Positions 53,083 through 62,741 of a stretch of DNA of 64,000 nucleotides are shown here, one piece after another. Numbering within the stretch: position 1 is the stretch's first letter; every line of letters starts with the position of its first letter. This DNA is from Coleophoma eucalyptorum (Eukaryota > Ascomycota > Leotiomycetes > Helotiales > Dermateaceae), in assembly GCA_026120035.1 (NCBI GenBank), contig JALRME010000016.1, positions 124,001 to 188,000 of the forward strand, given 5' to 3'. A program made the translations under genes and the position numbers. The notes beneath the pieces were generated by a model. The model was not told the DNA's origin and made no database searches. It worked only from the letters and a program-made list of their open reading frames with translations.

Positions 53083-54207
53083 ATGGCCAACAACATGAGT
53101 CAAACCGTCCCAAATGACGAGGCGCCTCTTGCTGGTAATTTGTTTACCCCGCTATGGAATTGGCAACCACCTGCGCATCATAAACGCGTGGTTACTATTG
53201 ATACTCATACCGGCGGCGAACCACTCCGCATAATCGTCTCCGGTCTCCCACCAATCTACGGCTCCACCGTGCTTGAGAAGCTTCGCTTTTTTAAGCAGCA
53301 CTATGATGCCCTCCGTTGCGGAATCTTACTAGAGCCAAGAGGTCATGCCGATATGTACGGTGCAATCTTGACAACCCCAAGTAATCCTTTTGAGGCAGAC
53401 CTGGACGTAATTTTTATCAATACTCAGGGTTACAGTAACATGTGTGGCCATGGCATTCTCGCTATTGCCAAAGTAGTCTTTGAAACCGGAGTACTGGGAA
53501 AGGAAAAGCACGACACCCAAGTGGTCAGAATGAACAGTCCATCGGGGATAGTCTATGCTCGCGCGATCTTCGATAAGGAGACAGCCGAAGTAACGCAAAC
53601 GTCATTCAGAAATGTCCCATCTTTCGTATACCTGCAGCATCAAACAGTGGCAATCCCAGGCCTGGGAGATGTAACCTTTGACATCTCCTTTGGCGGCTTA
53701 TTCTTCGCAATTGTTTCGGTTGGGATGCTCCCTGTCTCACAGCAATTAGACATAACTTCCGAAAATTATGGCGTATTTATATCCCTTGGTCGCAAGATCC
53801 GTGCAGCCATCCTTCAGGACTCAAGCATAAAGATTGAGCATCCGTTCGAGTCTGACTTGAGTGGTCTCTTCGGTGTCATATTCACGAGTCCTCCGCACGA
53901 TCCGAATAATCACAGCCGGAACGTGAACGTGTTTGAGGATGGAGAGATCGATCGAAGCGCAACGGGTACTGGCGTGAGTGCGCGCTCCGCGTTGCATTTT
54001 GCGAGGGGTGAAATAAGCGTAGGGCAGAAGTTTACCGTAGAGAGTATTATCGGGAGTACATTGACTGGCATGGTGGTTGAGGAAGTACAATTTGGTAATT
54101 TCAAGGCTGTGGTGCCAGAAGTGAGTGGCTTGGCCCATATCATGTCTCGGAGCGAGCTTGTGTATAATCCTGGTGATCCCTTTCAGAATGGATTTTTGCT
54201 GCATTGA
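53083..54207 (+). CDS. Proline racemase family; trans-3-hydroxy-L-proline dehydratase-like
   Basis: Single exon, 374 residues, starting at the first ATG of the frame (53083); the open frame before it has only a TTG. The family core is clear: TIDTHTGGEPLRII, LLEPRGHADMYGAI, NTQGYSNMCGHG with the first catalytic Cys at 121, and DRSATGTGVSAR where the second catalytic residue should be. That second position is Thr294, not Cys. In this family, two Cys go with racemases or epimerases, and Cys plus Thr goes with trans-3-hydroxy-L-proline dehydratase, which gives pyrroline-2-carboxylate from collagen- or plant-wall-derived hydroxyproline. A dehydratase is therefore the better call. It is followed by a second ACS-type transporter on the other strand, so uptake and use of an amino acid derivative is plausible. 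Confidence 0.88.
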   Translation: MANNMSQTVPNDEAPLAGNLFTPLWNWQPPAHHKRVVTIDTHTGGEPLRIIVSGLPPIYGSTVLEKLRFFKQHYDALRCGILLEPRGHADMYGAILTTPSNPFEADLDVIFINTQGYSNMCGHGILAIAKVVFETGVLGKEKHDTQVVRMNSPSGIVYARAIFDKETAEVTQTSFRNVPSFVYLQHQTVAIPGLGDVTFDISFGGLFFAIVSVGMLPVSQQLDITSENYGVFISLGRKIRAAILQDSSIKIEHPFESDLSGLFGVIFTSPPHDPNNHSRNVNVFEDGEIDRSATGTGVSARSALHFARGEISVGQKFTVESIIGSTLTGMVVEEVQFGNFKAVVPEVSGLAHIMSRSELVYNPGDPFQNGFLLH

Positions 54208-54999
54208 ATAGAGCAGACACGGACAGATGGCTCATGTAGTTTGAACATGAAGTATCTCATTAGCAGTGTCTCTACTTGAGTCAAACCATAATGCTCATAG
54301 TCTTATAAACAACAACTAGATACACGTATAGGCCTTAACCCAAGAAGTGCCAAGTGCGATCAGGAGAGAGTTATTTCCGATCTGAACTTCTGGTGTAGCT
54401 TGCCTTTCGTTGGGCTAGAAAGGTGCATCTTCTAGTTCTTAACAGTCATGAGGAAGACTTTGCGCTCGAGAAAGATGGCATCCAGGTTTTGCGAAATATC
54501 TATCTACTTGAAATAGCCGCAATGGGTAGCGGTGTATTGAAACCGCTTGCTCTCTCAACCCAGCTTTTCAGCCTGCCCAGAAAGAGCTCGATTTCGAAGC
54601 AGGAGTACCTGAAGCTATTATTATATTCAAAATTGAAACAGCCTGATTTGAGGCCCAGTCAGAGGAGCACATACAGTGGAGTTCCGTTGTGTACTACAAA
54701 CAGAATAGGTATATTGATAAGACCACTATCGCACTTACTTAGAAGAATCATTTATATTTTGACCTCAAATTTTGGACCTGTTATTACAGCGGAAATAAGA
54801 GGTAGACCAACACGTAGATTTAAGACCTCTAAACAATAAAGTCGTTCCGGCACATAGGGATAGATGTTATTTAATTCATTTAATGTTTTGTAATACGACC
54901 TGTAGCACCTGATTCTACTTCGACTTGACAGGAACATCTGCACCGTCATTAAGCAGGCAAAGCCCTACCCCCCATACTAGATATCCGTTGTATATTTAT
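54208..54999. other. Spacer between converging dehydratase and transporter genes
   Basis: 792 bases. An open stretch at 54423-54839 has no ATG near its start and no recognisable domain, so I do not call it a gene. Confidence 0.45.
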
Positions 55000-56712
55000 T
55001 CAACTGTCGAATGCGAAATCTAAGCGTTTATTACCCTTGTCAGAAGTAGTCTCTAGATAGTGCTCTTGTTCTTCCTTCGTCATGGAATTCCATTTCTTCT
55101 GGTTTGACTTATTCCTATACGTATAGTAGAACTTTGCAAATGCATTCGCAGCAATACAGGCAACGTTGATGGCGATCAACTGCCTATTTCCACGATGGTA
55201 CAATGGTGCGTCGTCGGCGCGGTAGATATTGGATGACGCTATTCCCGACAACTGGATTGTGATATTGTACAAGGCAGCACTAACGGCCCGGGTCCTGACG
55301 GTATTACTGATTCTGCTGCACCAACCAACCTGAGCTGCTTGCATGGAAGGCTGAGCAACTAAAAGGAGTGTGACAGCGTACTGCGCCCAAGCTGAGATGT
55401 GGTTGAGAGATGTGAGGTCAACGATAAGCAGAGGTAGAACCCAAAGCTGTGTCATAATGCCCATGATAGCAATCTGCCCAATTCTTTCCGTCAAGGCCGT
55501 GATCCACAGTAGATTGATTGCAGCCAGTAGTGTAATAGGAACGTTGAGCAAGGTGATTTGAAAAGCGTTGAAGCCGAGGTGTTTTAGTGACAATGTGACG
55601 TAGGCCTTTGGAGGAGAAGCGGGAATTTCGAAAAGCATTCCGATGGCATATATCGGCCATAAATCATAATCTGCCAAGCTCTCCCAGAGCATCTTCGGGG
55701 TTATTGCTTGTCGGTTATGCATACCGGACTTTGAAGGGTCATTGCGAAGGACCTTGTTTGTAATGATCTTTTCCTCTCGCTCTGTAAAATAGCCATTCGG
55801 GAAAATTCGTGACCTTGTTTGAGTCGGTCCAGGCACAAGAAAAATGAAGCTTAGGAAACCAATGGTGATGCTGATTAAAGCTTCGATCAAGAAAAGCCAT
55901 CTCCATCCTGCACGCCCAGCTACGTTGTCCATATGTAGTACTCCGTAAGCAATGAAGGACGCAATAACACCTGACATAGCGTCGGTGAACCAGAAGAGCG
56001 CCAAACGGAAAGGCAATTCAGTGCTGGTATAGTAGTATGATATGTAAAGAATACTGTCGGGGATGAAACCACCCATGAAAAGTCCAATCAGGAAGCGACA
56101 AGCGAAGAATCCAGCACGACTTTGCATAAAGAATTGACCTCCAGCACATATTGACCATATGATTATCTGAACGGGAATCCATCGATCGGGTCCAAGTTTC
56201 TTGCCGATAAGTTGTGAAGGGATCTCGGCGATAATAAATCCAACACGGTACATGTTCTGGGCGTTGTTGTAATCGTTCGTTGACAAATTCAGATCCTTAA
56301 GCAAGTTTCCGGCGACCGCAAGTCCCAGATTACCTCTATCAATATTAAGCCCGAAGAACATAATCAAGACCCATAGAAGAACTCTGAAGTCGATCTTACG
56401 TAGAACATCATGCTGTTCACGATATGTCCATCTTTCATTTGGGTCAAAGCGATGATAGTTCTCGTATTCAGGACCGGGTGCATAGTATTTTGCCAGTTCT
56501 GGATCATCAAAAACACTTCTCTGGGTCGCTATTGCGTCAAGGTCAGCTGGTTTCTGGACAAGAGATCTCCATGTCCAGTTAAAGCCCTGGTCTGCTTCAT
56601 TCGGATCAACTAGGTCGTCTTCTGGCTTTGTTTCTCGAGTCTCAACTGCATTTTGCTTGGCAGTTATATCGTTATGTGTGTCGATCTTATGGATGCTATG
56701 GTCAGATGCCAT
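55000..56712 (-). CDS. MFS anion:cation symporter (ACS/Dal5-like), second copy
   Basis: Single exon, 570 residues, with a longer N-terminal tail (about 105 residues) than the transporter at 50 kb. Motifs: RKIDFRVLLWVLIMFFGLNIDRGNLGLAVAGN at helix 1, NMYRVGFIIAEIPSQLIGKKLGPDRWIP, FFACRFLIGLFMGGFIPDSILYISYYY, GRAGWRWLFLIEALIS and SQL-type family spacing. It is only distantly like the first ACS protein, so the two are not a recent duplicate. Substrate unknown, most likely a carboxylate or amino acid derivative. It stands between a hydroxyproline dehydratase-like gene and a divergent sulfatase gene, and shares its upstream region (934 bp) with the latter. The three-gene palindrome at 44-50 kb is not found here. 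Confidence 0.9.
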   Translation of the reverse strand: MASDHSIHKIDTHNDITAKQNAVETRETKPEDDLVDPNEADQGFNWTWRSLVQKPADLDAIATQRSVFDDPELAKYYAPGPEYENYHRFDPNERWTYREQHDVLRKIDFRVLLWVLIMFFGLNIDRGNLGLAVAGNLLKDLNLSTNDYNNAQNMYRVGFIIAEIPSQLIGKKLGPDRWIPVQIIIWSICAGGQFFMQSRAGFFACRFLIGLFMGGFIPDSILYISYYYTSTELPFRLALFWFTDAMSGVIASFIAYGVLHMDNVAGRAGWRWLFLIEALISITIGFLSFIFLVPGPTQTRSRIFPNGYFTEREEKIITNKVLRNDPSKSGMHNRQAITPKMLWESLADYDLWPIYAIGMLFEIPASPPKAYVTLSLKHLGFNAFQITLLNVPITLLAAINLLWITALTERIGQIAIMGIMTQLWVLPLLIVDLTSLNHISAWAQYAVTLLLVAQPSMQAAQVGWCSRISNTVRTRAVSAALYNITIQLSGIASSNIYRADDAPLYHRGNRQLIAINVACIAANAFAKFYYTYRNKSNQKKWNSMTKEEQEHYLETTSDKGNKRLDFAFDS

Positions 56713-57646
56713 CTTACAGATGGAAAACTAAAAATGTAGATGAGTAGCTATTTGCTATCATATTTAGAGTCCAAGGAATGACTTCTTTATATTATCGAAA
56801 GATCAAACCTGTCAACAAACCAGATGGAACGATTACAATCCGATAGCTTGCTAGGATCATAAAACCATATTTCTTAGATTGATTAAGCTTTCTTGGTCAA
56901 ATGAACAAGCATTGGCACTTGCTCTTCCATTAAACATCCTGGTTGCTACGCGCTCACAGGGAAGAAATATAGTGAATAATGCATCATAAAGCTCGTCAAT
57001 GGCGCCATATCCCGAAACTAGTGATAATTTCAGGCAGTACAGCCTAAGTATGACCATCGCGGCCTGTATACGACAATCTGTGGCTTTTGATTCTACTAGC
57101 AACTAATATCCAACATTGATCTTCGGTCTCAATGTGGAAGGTTCCCAATATCAGTATATCTGTTAGCTGATGTGTTGAAATCTTGAAAATTAAATGATTG
57201 GAGGAATAAATCAATTCCATATCTTTACGAGGCGATTTTAGTTATGATCTTGCTTAGTCACTGTAACTCATGAGTAAAGTATGTATTAAAGCTTCCTACC
57301 TATATCTCATTGGTGAAACAAGGATAATTCTACGCCGCACCGAATGATATCTCTATAAACCAGAGCACACAATTCCAAGGATATGTGGCATAATATAAAT
57401 CGCTTCCACAGTCATGACCAAGCTTGGAGCACACCATCCCAAGGATAAATGGCATCATAAATACTTGCAATAGTCCAACCATAACAGATTCCTACCTTTC
57501 TTCCGACCAAACAGTAAAAACGTCAAAAACCTCTTATCTATTTCACTCCAGGTCGTAAGAAATTCCCAATCACAATACTTCCATAGGTAGCTGCACAGGT
57601 TATAGGCTAATTTTACCTTACTGCTGTGCTCACAGCTGCCACAAAA
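56713..57646. promoter_or_regulatory. Divergent promoter region of ACS transporter 2 and sulfatase
   Basis: 934 bases between divergent starts. Two related words occur: CACAATTCCAAGGATATGTGGCAT near 57368 and CACCATCCCAAGGATAAATGGCAT near 57431, an imperfect direct repeat about 63 bp apart. No gene inside; the minus-strand frame at 56857-57102 has no family. Confidence 0.5.
57365..57453. repeat. Imperfect direct repeat upstream of the sulfatase
   Basis: Two copies of a roughly 30-bp word containing CCAAGGATA and GGCAT, about 63 bp apart, 195-280 bp before the sulfatase start. Possible duplicated control site. Confidence 0.6.
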
Positions 57647-59107
57647 ATGCCCGAACAAACAAGCTTACCGGCACAGAAAAATATCTTGTTGTTGATCGCT
57701 GACGATCTCGGCAAAAACCTGGGCTGCTACGGCGCAGAAGTCACTACTCCTAATATCGACGCATTCGCATCCGAAGGTGTTCTATTTTCTCATGCATTCA
57801 CAAGCACTGCCTCTTGCAGTAACAGTCGCTCTGTAATCTACACTGGTTTACACACTCACCAAAGTGGACAATACGGACTAGCGGGAAAAGCTCATCACTT
57901 TGTTATTTTCGACAACATCAAAACATCTCCAGCCTTCTTCCGAGAGCAGGGTTATTTGACTGGCCTGATTGGAAAAGTTCACGTCGGTCCGGATTACTCT
58001 TATCCATGGCATATACGGAACGAAAGTACAACCCGAGATGTAGCGTGGGTTGCAGACCAGGCTGGCGAGTTCTTTGAGACAGCAAAATCTTCGAAACAGC
58101 CATTTTTCTTAACTGTTGGTTACATTGATCCGCATCGAGACATGACTCGTTCTGGATTTGGAAATAAAGATGTCTTTGATGCAAGAATCAAAGACATACC
58201 CTATGAACCCTCGAGTATCAAAGTTCCCCAGTACATTAACAACATCGATGAATCGAGGTTTGAATTTTCCGAGTACTACCAATCTATCAGTCGTCTCGAC
58301 CAAGGAATCGGAATGATGCTTGAGAAGTTGAAGGCTTCAGGTCTTGCAGACGATACTTTAGTCATCTTCCTTAGTGACAATGGACCCCCATTCCTGAATT
58401 CCAAAACGACTCTCTATGACGCAGGTATACAATTGCCCTTCATAGTCCGAAACCCAAAGGCCACGACAAAAGGCATCACGAACCCAAACATGGTATCCTA
58501 TGTTGATATCTTCCCCACTTTTCTTGAGTGGACCGGAACTGCGCAGGATGCACCGAAGGGGCTTGCAGGTCAATCGATCATTCCCATTCTGGAAAAGTCC
58601 GAGCTTGCTCCAGAGTCGGAGTGGAAGCACCACATCTTCGGCTCGCATACCTTTCACGAAGTCACCAATTATTGGCCGACGCGTATACTGCGAACCCGCA
58701 GATACAAGTATCACCGCAATGTCGCTTGGCGGCTGGATTTCCCTTTCTCCGCAGACCTGTATGGTTCTCTAACGTGGGATGGAATACGACATTCCCAGCC
58801 TCGTGGCAAGGAAGGGGATATCATGGTTGGAGGGCGGAAATTGAAAGATTATATTTTTAGGCCTGCGGAAGAACTGTATGATCTCGATGAAGATCCACTT
58901 GAATTGGTGAACCTGGCCGGTGATGAGAAGTGGAAAGAGAAGTTGCTAGCCCTCCGAGCCGAACTGGAGAAGTGGCAGGACGAAACTTTGGATCCCTGGC
59001 TGTATCGAGATGGAGTGTCCAAAAGATTCATTCAACATCATTTAGATGCAGGAATGATCGTGCCAGATGCATTCGATCTGGACTTAGACAATATCAGAAT
59101 CAGATAG
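57647..59107 (+). CDS. Sulfatase, N-sulfoglucosamine sulfohydrolase-like
   Basis: Single exon, 486 residues from the ATG at 57647; the frame upstream has only a GTG. The N-terminus ILLLIADDLGKNLGCYG holds the first metal ligands. The modification site is C-S-N-S-R at residues 57-61, then SVIYTGLHTHQSGQYGL, the arrangement of heparan N-sulfatase-type enzymes. GKVHVGP, GYIDPHRD, VIFLSDNGPP and LYDAGIQLPFIV complete the active site. The C-terminal lobe has PAEELYDLDEDPLELVNLA, as usual. The Pro of the C-x-P-x-R signature, used by the formylglycine-generating enzyme, is Asn here, which could impair modification. There is no signal peptide, so the enzyme may be cytosolic and act on an imported sulfate ester or sulfamate. 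Confidence 0.9.
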   Translation: MPEQTSLPAQKNILLLIADDLGKNLGCYGAEVTTPNIDAFASEGVLFSHAFTSTASCSNSRSVIYTGLHTHQSGQYGLAGKAHHFVIFDNIKTSPAFFREQGYLTGLIGKVHVGPDYSYPWHIRNESTTRDVAWVADQAGEFFETAKSSKQPFFLTVGYIDPHRDMTRSGFGNKDVFDARIKDIPYEPSSIKVPQYINNIDESRFEFSEYYQSISRLDQGIGMMLEKLKASGLADDTLVIFLSDNGPPFLNSKTTLYDAGIQLPFIVRNPKATTKGITNPNMVSYVDIFPTFLEWTGTAQDAPKGLAGQSIIPILEKSELAPESEWKHHIFGSHTFHEVTNYWPTRILRTRRYKYHRNVAWRLDFPFSADLYGSLTWDGIRHSQPRGKEGDIMVGGRKLKDYIFRPAEELYDLDEDPLELVNLAGDEKWKEKLLALRAELEKWQDETLDPWLYRDGVSKRFIQHHLDAGMIVPDAFDLDLDNIRIR

Positions 59108-59352
59108 GTGCATCAGGGCCTTTAATAAACGTTAAACCTGTTGAAAACTTTCTTAATTTAAGTGATTGAAGCCTTGGATATTATGATACTAAAACAGTTA
59201 AAGGTGCACGGATTTAACCAACTCTTTTAACGACAAATTCTATAGATTACCTTATCATTGACAATTGCAACTAAGGATTCTAACATATGTGTTAATTATA
59301 TATTATTTTGTAAATATCTCGGGTATTTGAACTTTTAGTTTCCAATGCTTTA

Positions 59353-61250
59353 CTATCCCCGTCTTCTCATTGTGTATATCTTTGTCCCATCTCCATTCGG
59401 TCCTTGCAATCCTTCATAAATCACCTTTCTATCACCAATACTGTCCAACAGCGTCTTTGCATCAGCATTGAAAGGAACATCCATTCCAGCCACGATAGGA
59501 GCCTCAAAAGCGTGGCTAGTCTCGATAGGATCCATGCTAACATTTCGCCCCAGCCGCCACCATCCAAAGAAGGTAGGAGCTACGGTGAGGATGCCAATTG
59601 CCATCACAGCAACTGCTCCAATCAAATAACGAAAGTCGGTAGTATATGCATTCTCAGTAGAAGTTTGTGTCCCTACGACACTGGAAGAGGACGTGAATGT
59701 CTTCTTGCCATCACCATTGGCAAGTGTGAGGTCGTAGCTCATAGTATCATTCGTTGCGGATCTAAGTGCAGTACGAAACATGATCTCGTTGTAGGCGCTT
59801 AATATATCCGACGTCGGATCTCGCCATGTGAATTGACAGCCTCCAGAGCTAGGGTCACCTTCTGCGAGATGTTCTGTTGGAAATACTCCTAGACCTGAGA
59901 GCATATACAAATTTTGCACCTGGAAATACCAAGTCACGTTCGATTCAAATAGATCTTGGCTTGCAAGATAAAGACCGCCTAGTGAAGAATTTACCACTCG
60001 GTCGGCTACTGTAGTCTCATAGGCGGCCACTTCGGGGAGATAGGCATCAGTGTCGAGGGTAATGGTGTCGCCACTCAGATTGACTTGATATTCGACCACT
60101 GCCTGCGTAATATTGCAAGTTGTAGTTAGGCGGTACCCATCACAGTCGGTTGTTTCTGTATAGGCCACGGCAAGTGTTACAAGTTCCTTGCCTCCGTAGG
60201 TTGCCTGGTTGAGGCATTGGGTTGTGCAATTGACATAATCAAAATCCGTAGTAACAGAAAACATCTCGGTGTTCGTCTGATTCGTTGGGTTTGGATCGAA
60301 TGCGACGCGCTCTGGTTCTCCACAGGTAACTGAGACCCCTGCTGCTTCCACAACTGCGGAGCAATTACCAGTGCATCCAGATATCCCTGAGGTCATTGCA
60401 GTCCGCTGGTTGTATTCATTCATAACTACACTGAAGTTTGAGGAGATGGCCTCTGGCATAACCTTGCTAAGGTCGCCCAGTGAATAAGAGAGTGCGGTAT
60501 ATCCGTAAGGCAATATAGGGGATATATTAACCTCTAAGGTGACATTGCCAACTACTGTCTGAGAGACGACCGATGAGGCTCGCTGAAGTAAAGGACCCGC
60601 AATAGCGGCAGTCGTAACGAAAATCGATGCCATCGCCATCCGATTGAAGTGTCGACCAGATAACAAAGATGATTTGATACCCGTAGCAAATGACCATTGG
60701 CGCGACAGGTCAGCTAATGTTCCGCCACGAAGAGCGCAGTACCTGAAATTTATAGCATATTAGAAAAAGGTATGTTAGGGAAGTTTGCAATGCGTAGGAC
60801 TTACCACCAAGAAATAGTTGCGCCTTCACTGAGGGCGAATGACAATGCAGTAGAGAAAACCGCAGATAAGATAGCAAGAATAACGTTGGGCGTTACTCTC
60901 CAATCTGCGACTAGTTTCCCATTCGATTCCACGAGCACAAAAATACTTGCAATCATGCACAGCACCGTCAAAAACAGAGCACCAAGACCCAAGACAGGAA
61001 ATTGTCTCAGGAGACCGGATCGCCATGGTTTACCCTCATACGTATATGCGCGAACGTTCTTTGATCCAGGACGCGGCTGGTTATCAAGCTGGCTTTGATA
61101 TAGCTCGTATTCTTCCCCGTTTATATACTGCTTTCCATTTGCAGTGGAGGAAACATAGGGAGATGGTTCGACATCGGGACCATGTGTAGAAGTTTGGCTC
61201 GACACTGGTTCATAATCGGCGTTGTGGGTGTGATCCTGCGACCACGACAT
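59353..61250 (-). CDS. DUF3176 domain membrane protein
   Basis: Two exons, 61250-60805 and 60742-59353, giving 611 residues. The first junction completes ATISWWYCALRGGTLADL, followed by RQWSFATGIKSSL, GRHFNRMAMASIFVT and AIAGPLLQRAS, the core of DUF3176 fungal proteins. Helices: two in exon 1 (about 85-110 and 120-145), one at about 185-200, and one near the C-terminus (YLIGAVAVMAIGILTVAP). Between them lies a large domain rich in N-glycosylation sequons and Cys, so that part should face outside. The Tyr/Ser/Pro-rich N-terminal 60 residues are probably disordered and cytosolic. The function of DUF3176 proteins is unknown; they are common and variable in filamentous ascomycetes. Confidence 0.9.
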
Positions 61251-62741
61251 GATAATTAAGTTTACCGCTGACAGCTGGGTAGAGAATGAGTAGGGAAATA
61301 AAACACAACGGGCTCAGTAACCAAGAAGGATAACAAGAAAGTTATAGCAGGCTATAGCACGACAGTAACTGGAGGTCCAAGCTTGAATAGGAAAGAGCCT
61401 CATGGCCCCATTGGGCTGGAGACTCCCCAGAGGAACAGCAAAGTAAGGAGGGTCCATAGTGGAGCCGCATCGCTGGCTGAGTTACATCTTATCTCTGGGC
61501 TATGAAATTCTCTGCCTTCTTCTCCTCGCTTCACCCCTGTCGTTCCACTTTGAATACTCTAACCGCCGCTCCGCTGTACCTCTGTACGTACTGTAGGTTG
61601 GGGGCGAGGTGCTGTGATTGGGAATGGAACGATTAGCCCCGAAGCTTCAATACCACGTTGTCGGTCTAGAGCTTAATAAGTCCTGACAGATCAACGATGA
61701 TCAGATAGAATGCCAAGCATCCGGGGCTGAGCATTCGGACGGCACGCCAAATCTGGGAAAGAACAACAGAATGGAGAGATGGGTAAGGCTGACCGTATGT
61801 CGGGTCACGTTAGCGTCAGGCTTTGCGCTCTGTCCGCTTTGTTATCGGCCATCTTGTAGATTGCTCAATTCCACGATCTGAAGGGTTGGTCGTAAGTGTA
61901 ATTTTAGATCACATGATCGAAGAAAGGAGTGCCCATGATTTTACTTCACATCTGGAAAGATGATCAGGGCGGTGTGTGCGTACACTAACTCCTACCACTT
62001 TCTTATACTGAGGTTCTGGTCTTTCATTGCAAAGTAGCGAACGCAAGGGATTAACTATTGCTCGTGTCCTCTTAAATCGTAATGCCGTGAAAAAGGCCCT
62101 TTAAACTTGTTTTAAGCTTCAAAAAGCTAAAATCCAAGACAAACAGCCGAAACAAGCTTTACTACCCTTGTCCTCTGAGGAACTTCGAAAAATTGAAACA
62201 TTCGGAAGAACTTCATTTCTTATTTTGATTTTAAACAAAAAGAAAACATATTAAACTAGCATCACAGAATGTATATGATTACTTTTTTAAAAGTCTTAAA
62301 GTGGCATTGCGTGTTTGTAATCCCATATTTTCCATGTAAGGTTTTTTAGCAATGGGGGGTTTTTTTTTATTATACGGGCGTATACAACTCGTGAAGTAAG
62401 AAGAGCCTACAGGTCTCTATAACCAAAACAAAGTCAGCCCATTCCAGGAACTAGCATGTTTAGGATTTCAGTATGAAATTTAATGTTTCCTCCTAGTGCG
62501 CACGCAATCATGTGTGCTTGGAAGTGCAGGGAAGATATGAACCACAAGTTCTACAATCAGCAGTTTTTCCTATTTCATGTAATATCTAAACTTTTCATAT
62601 GTACAATATTGAATGATTCTTCATGAAAAACTTGAACTTCTCATAATGTACAATGCTAGATGCTGGCACGATACATGTGATTTTCCCTTAGCCCTCACCC
62701 AGCTCTTACACAGCCTGCATCTCAATCATTCAACTCTGCGA
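61251..62741. other. Long intergenic region with weak coding relic
   Basis: 1.5 kb. The first 600 bases form the DUF3176 promoter and are less AT-rich. At about 62066-62200 (plus strand) a frame with one stop reads KLQKAKIQDKQPKQALLPLSS and EELRKIETF, protein-like and possibly from an old transposon; I cannot name it. The rest is AT-rich and empty. Confidence 0.4.

Noticed and set aside
54423..54839. 138-codon open frame downstream of the dehydratase gene
   Set aside because: It starts from a non-ATG codon, has no recognisable domain and lies between two 3' ends.
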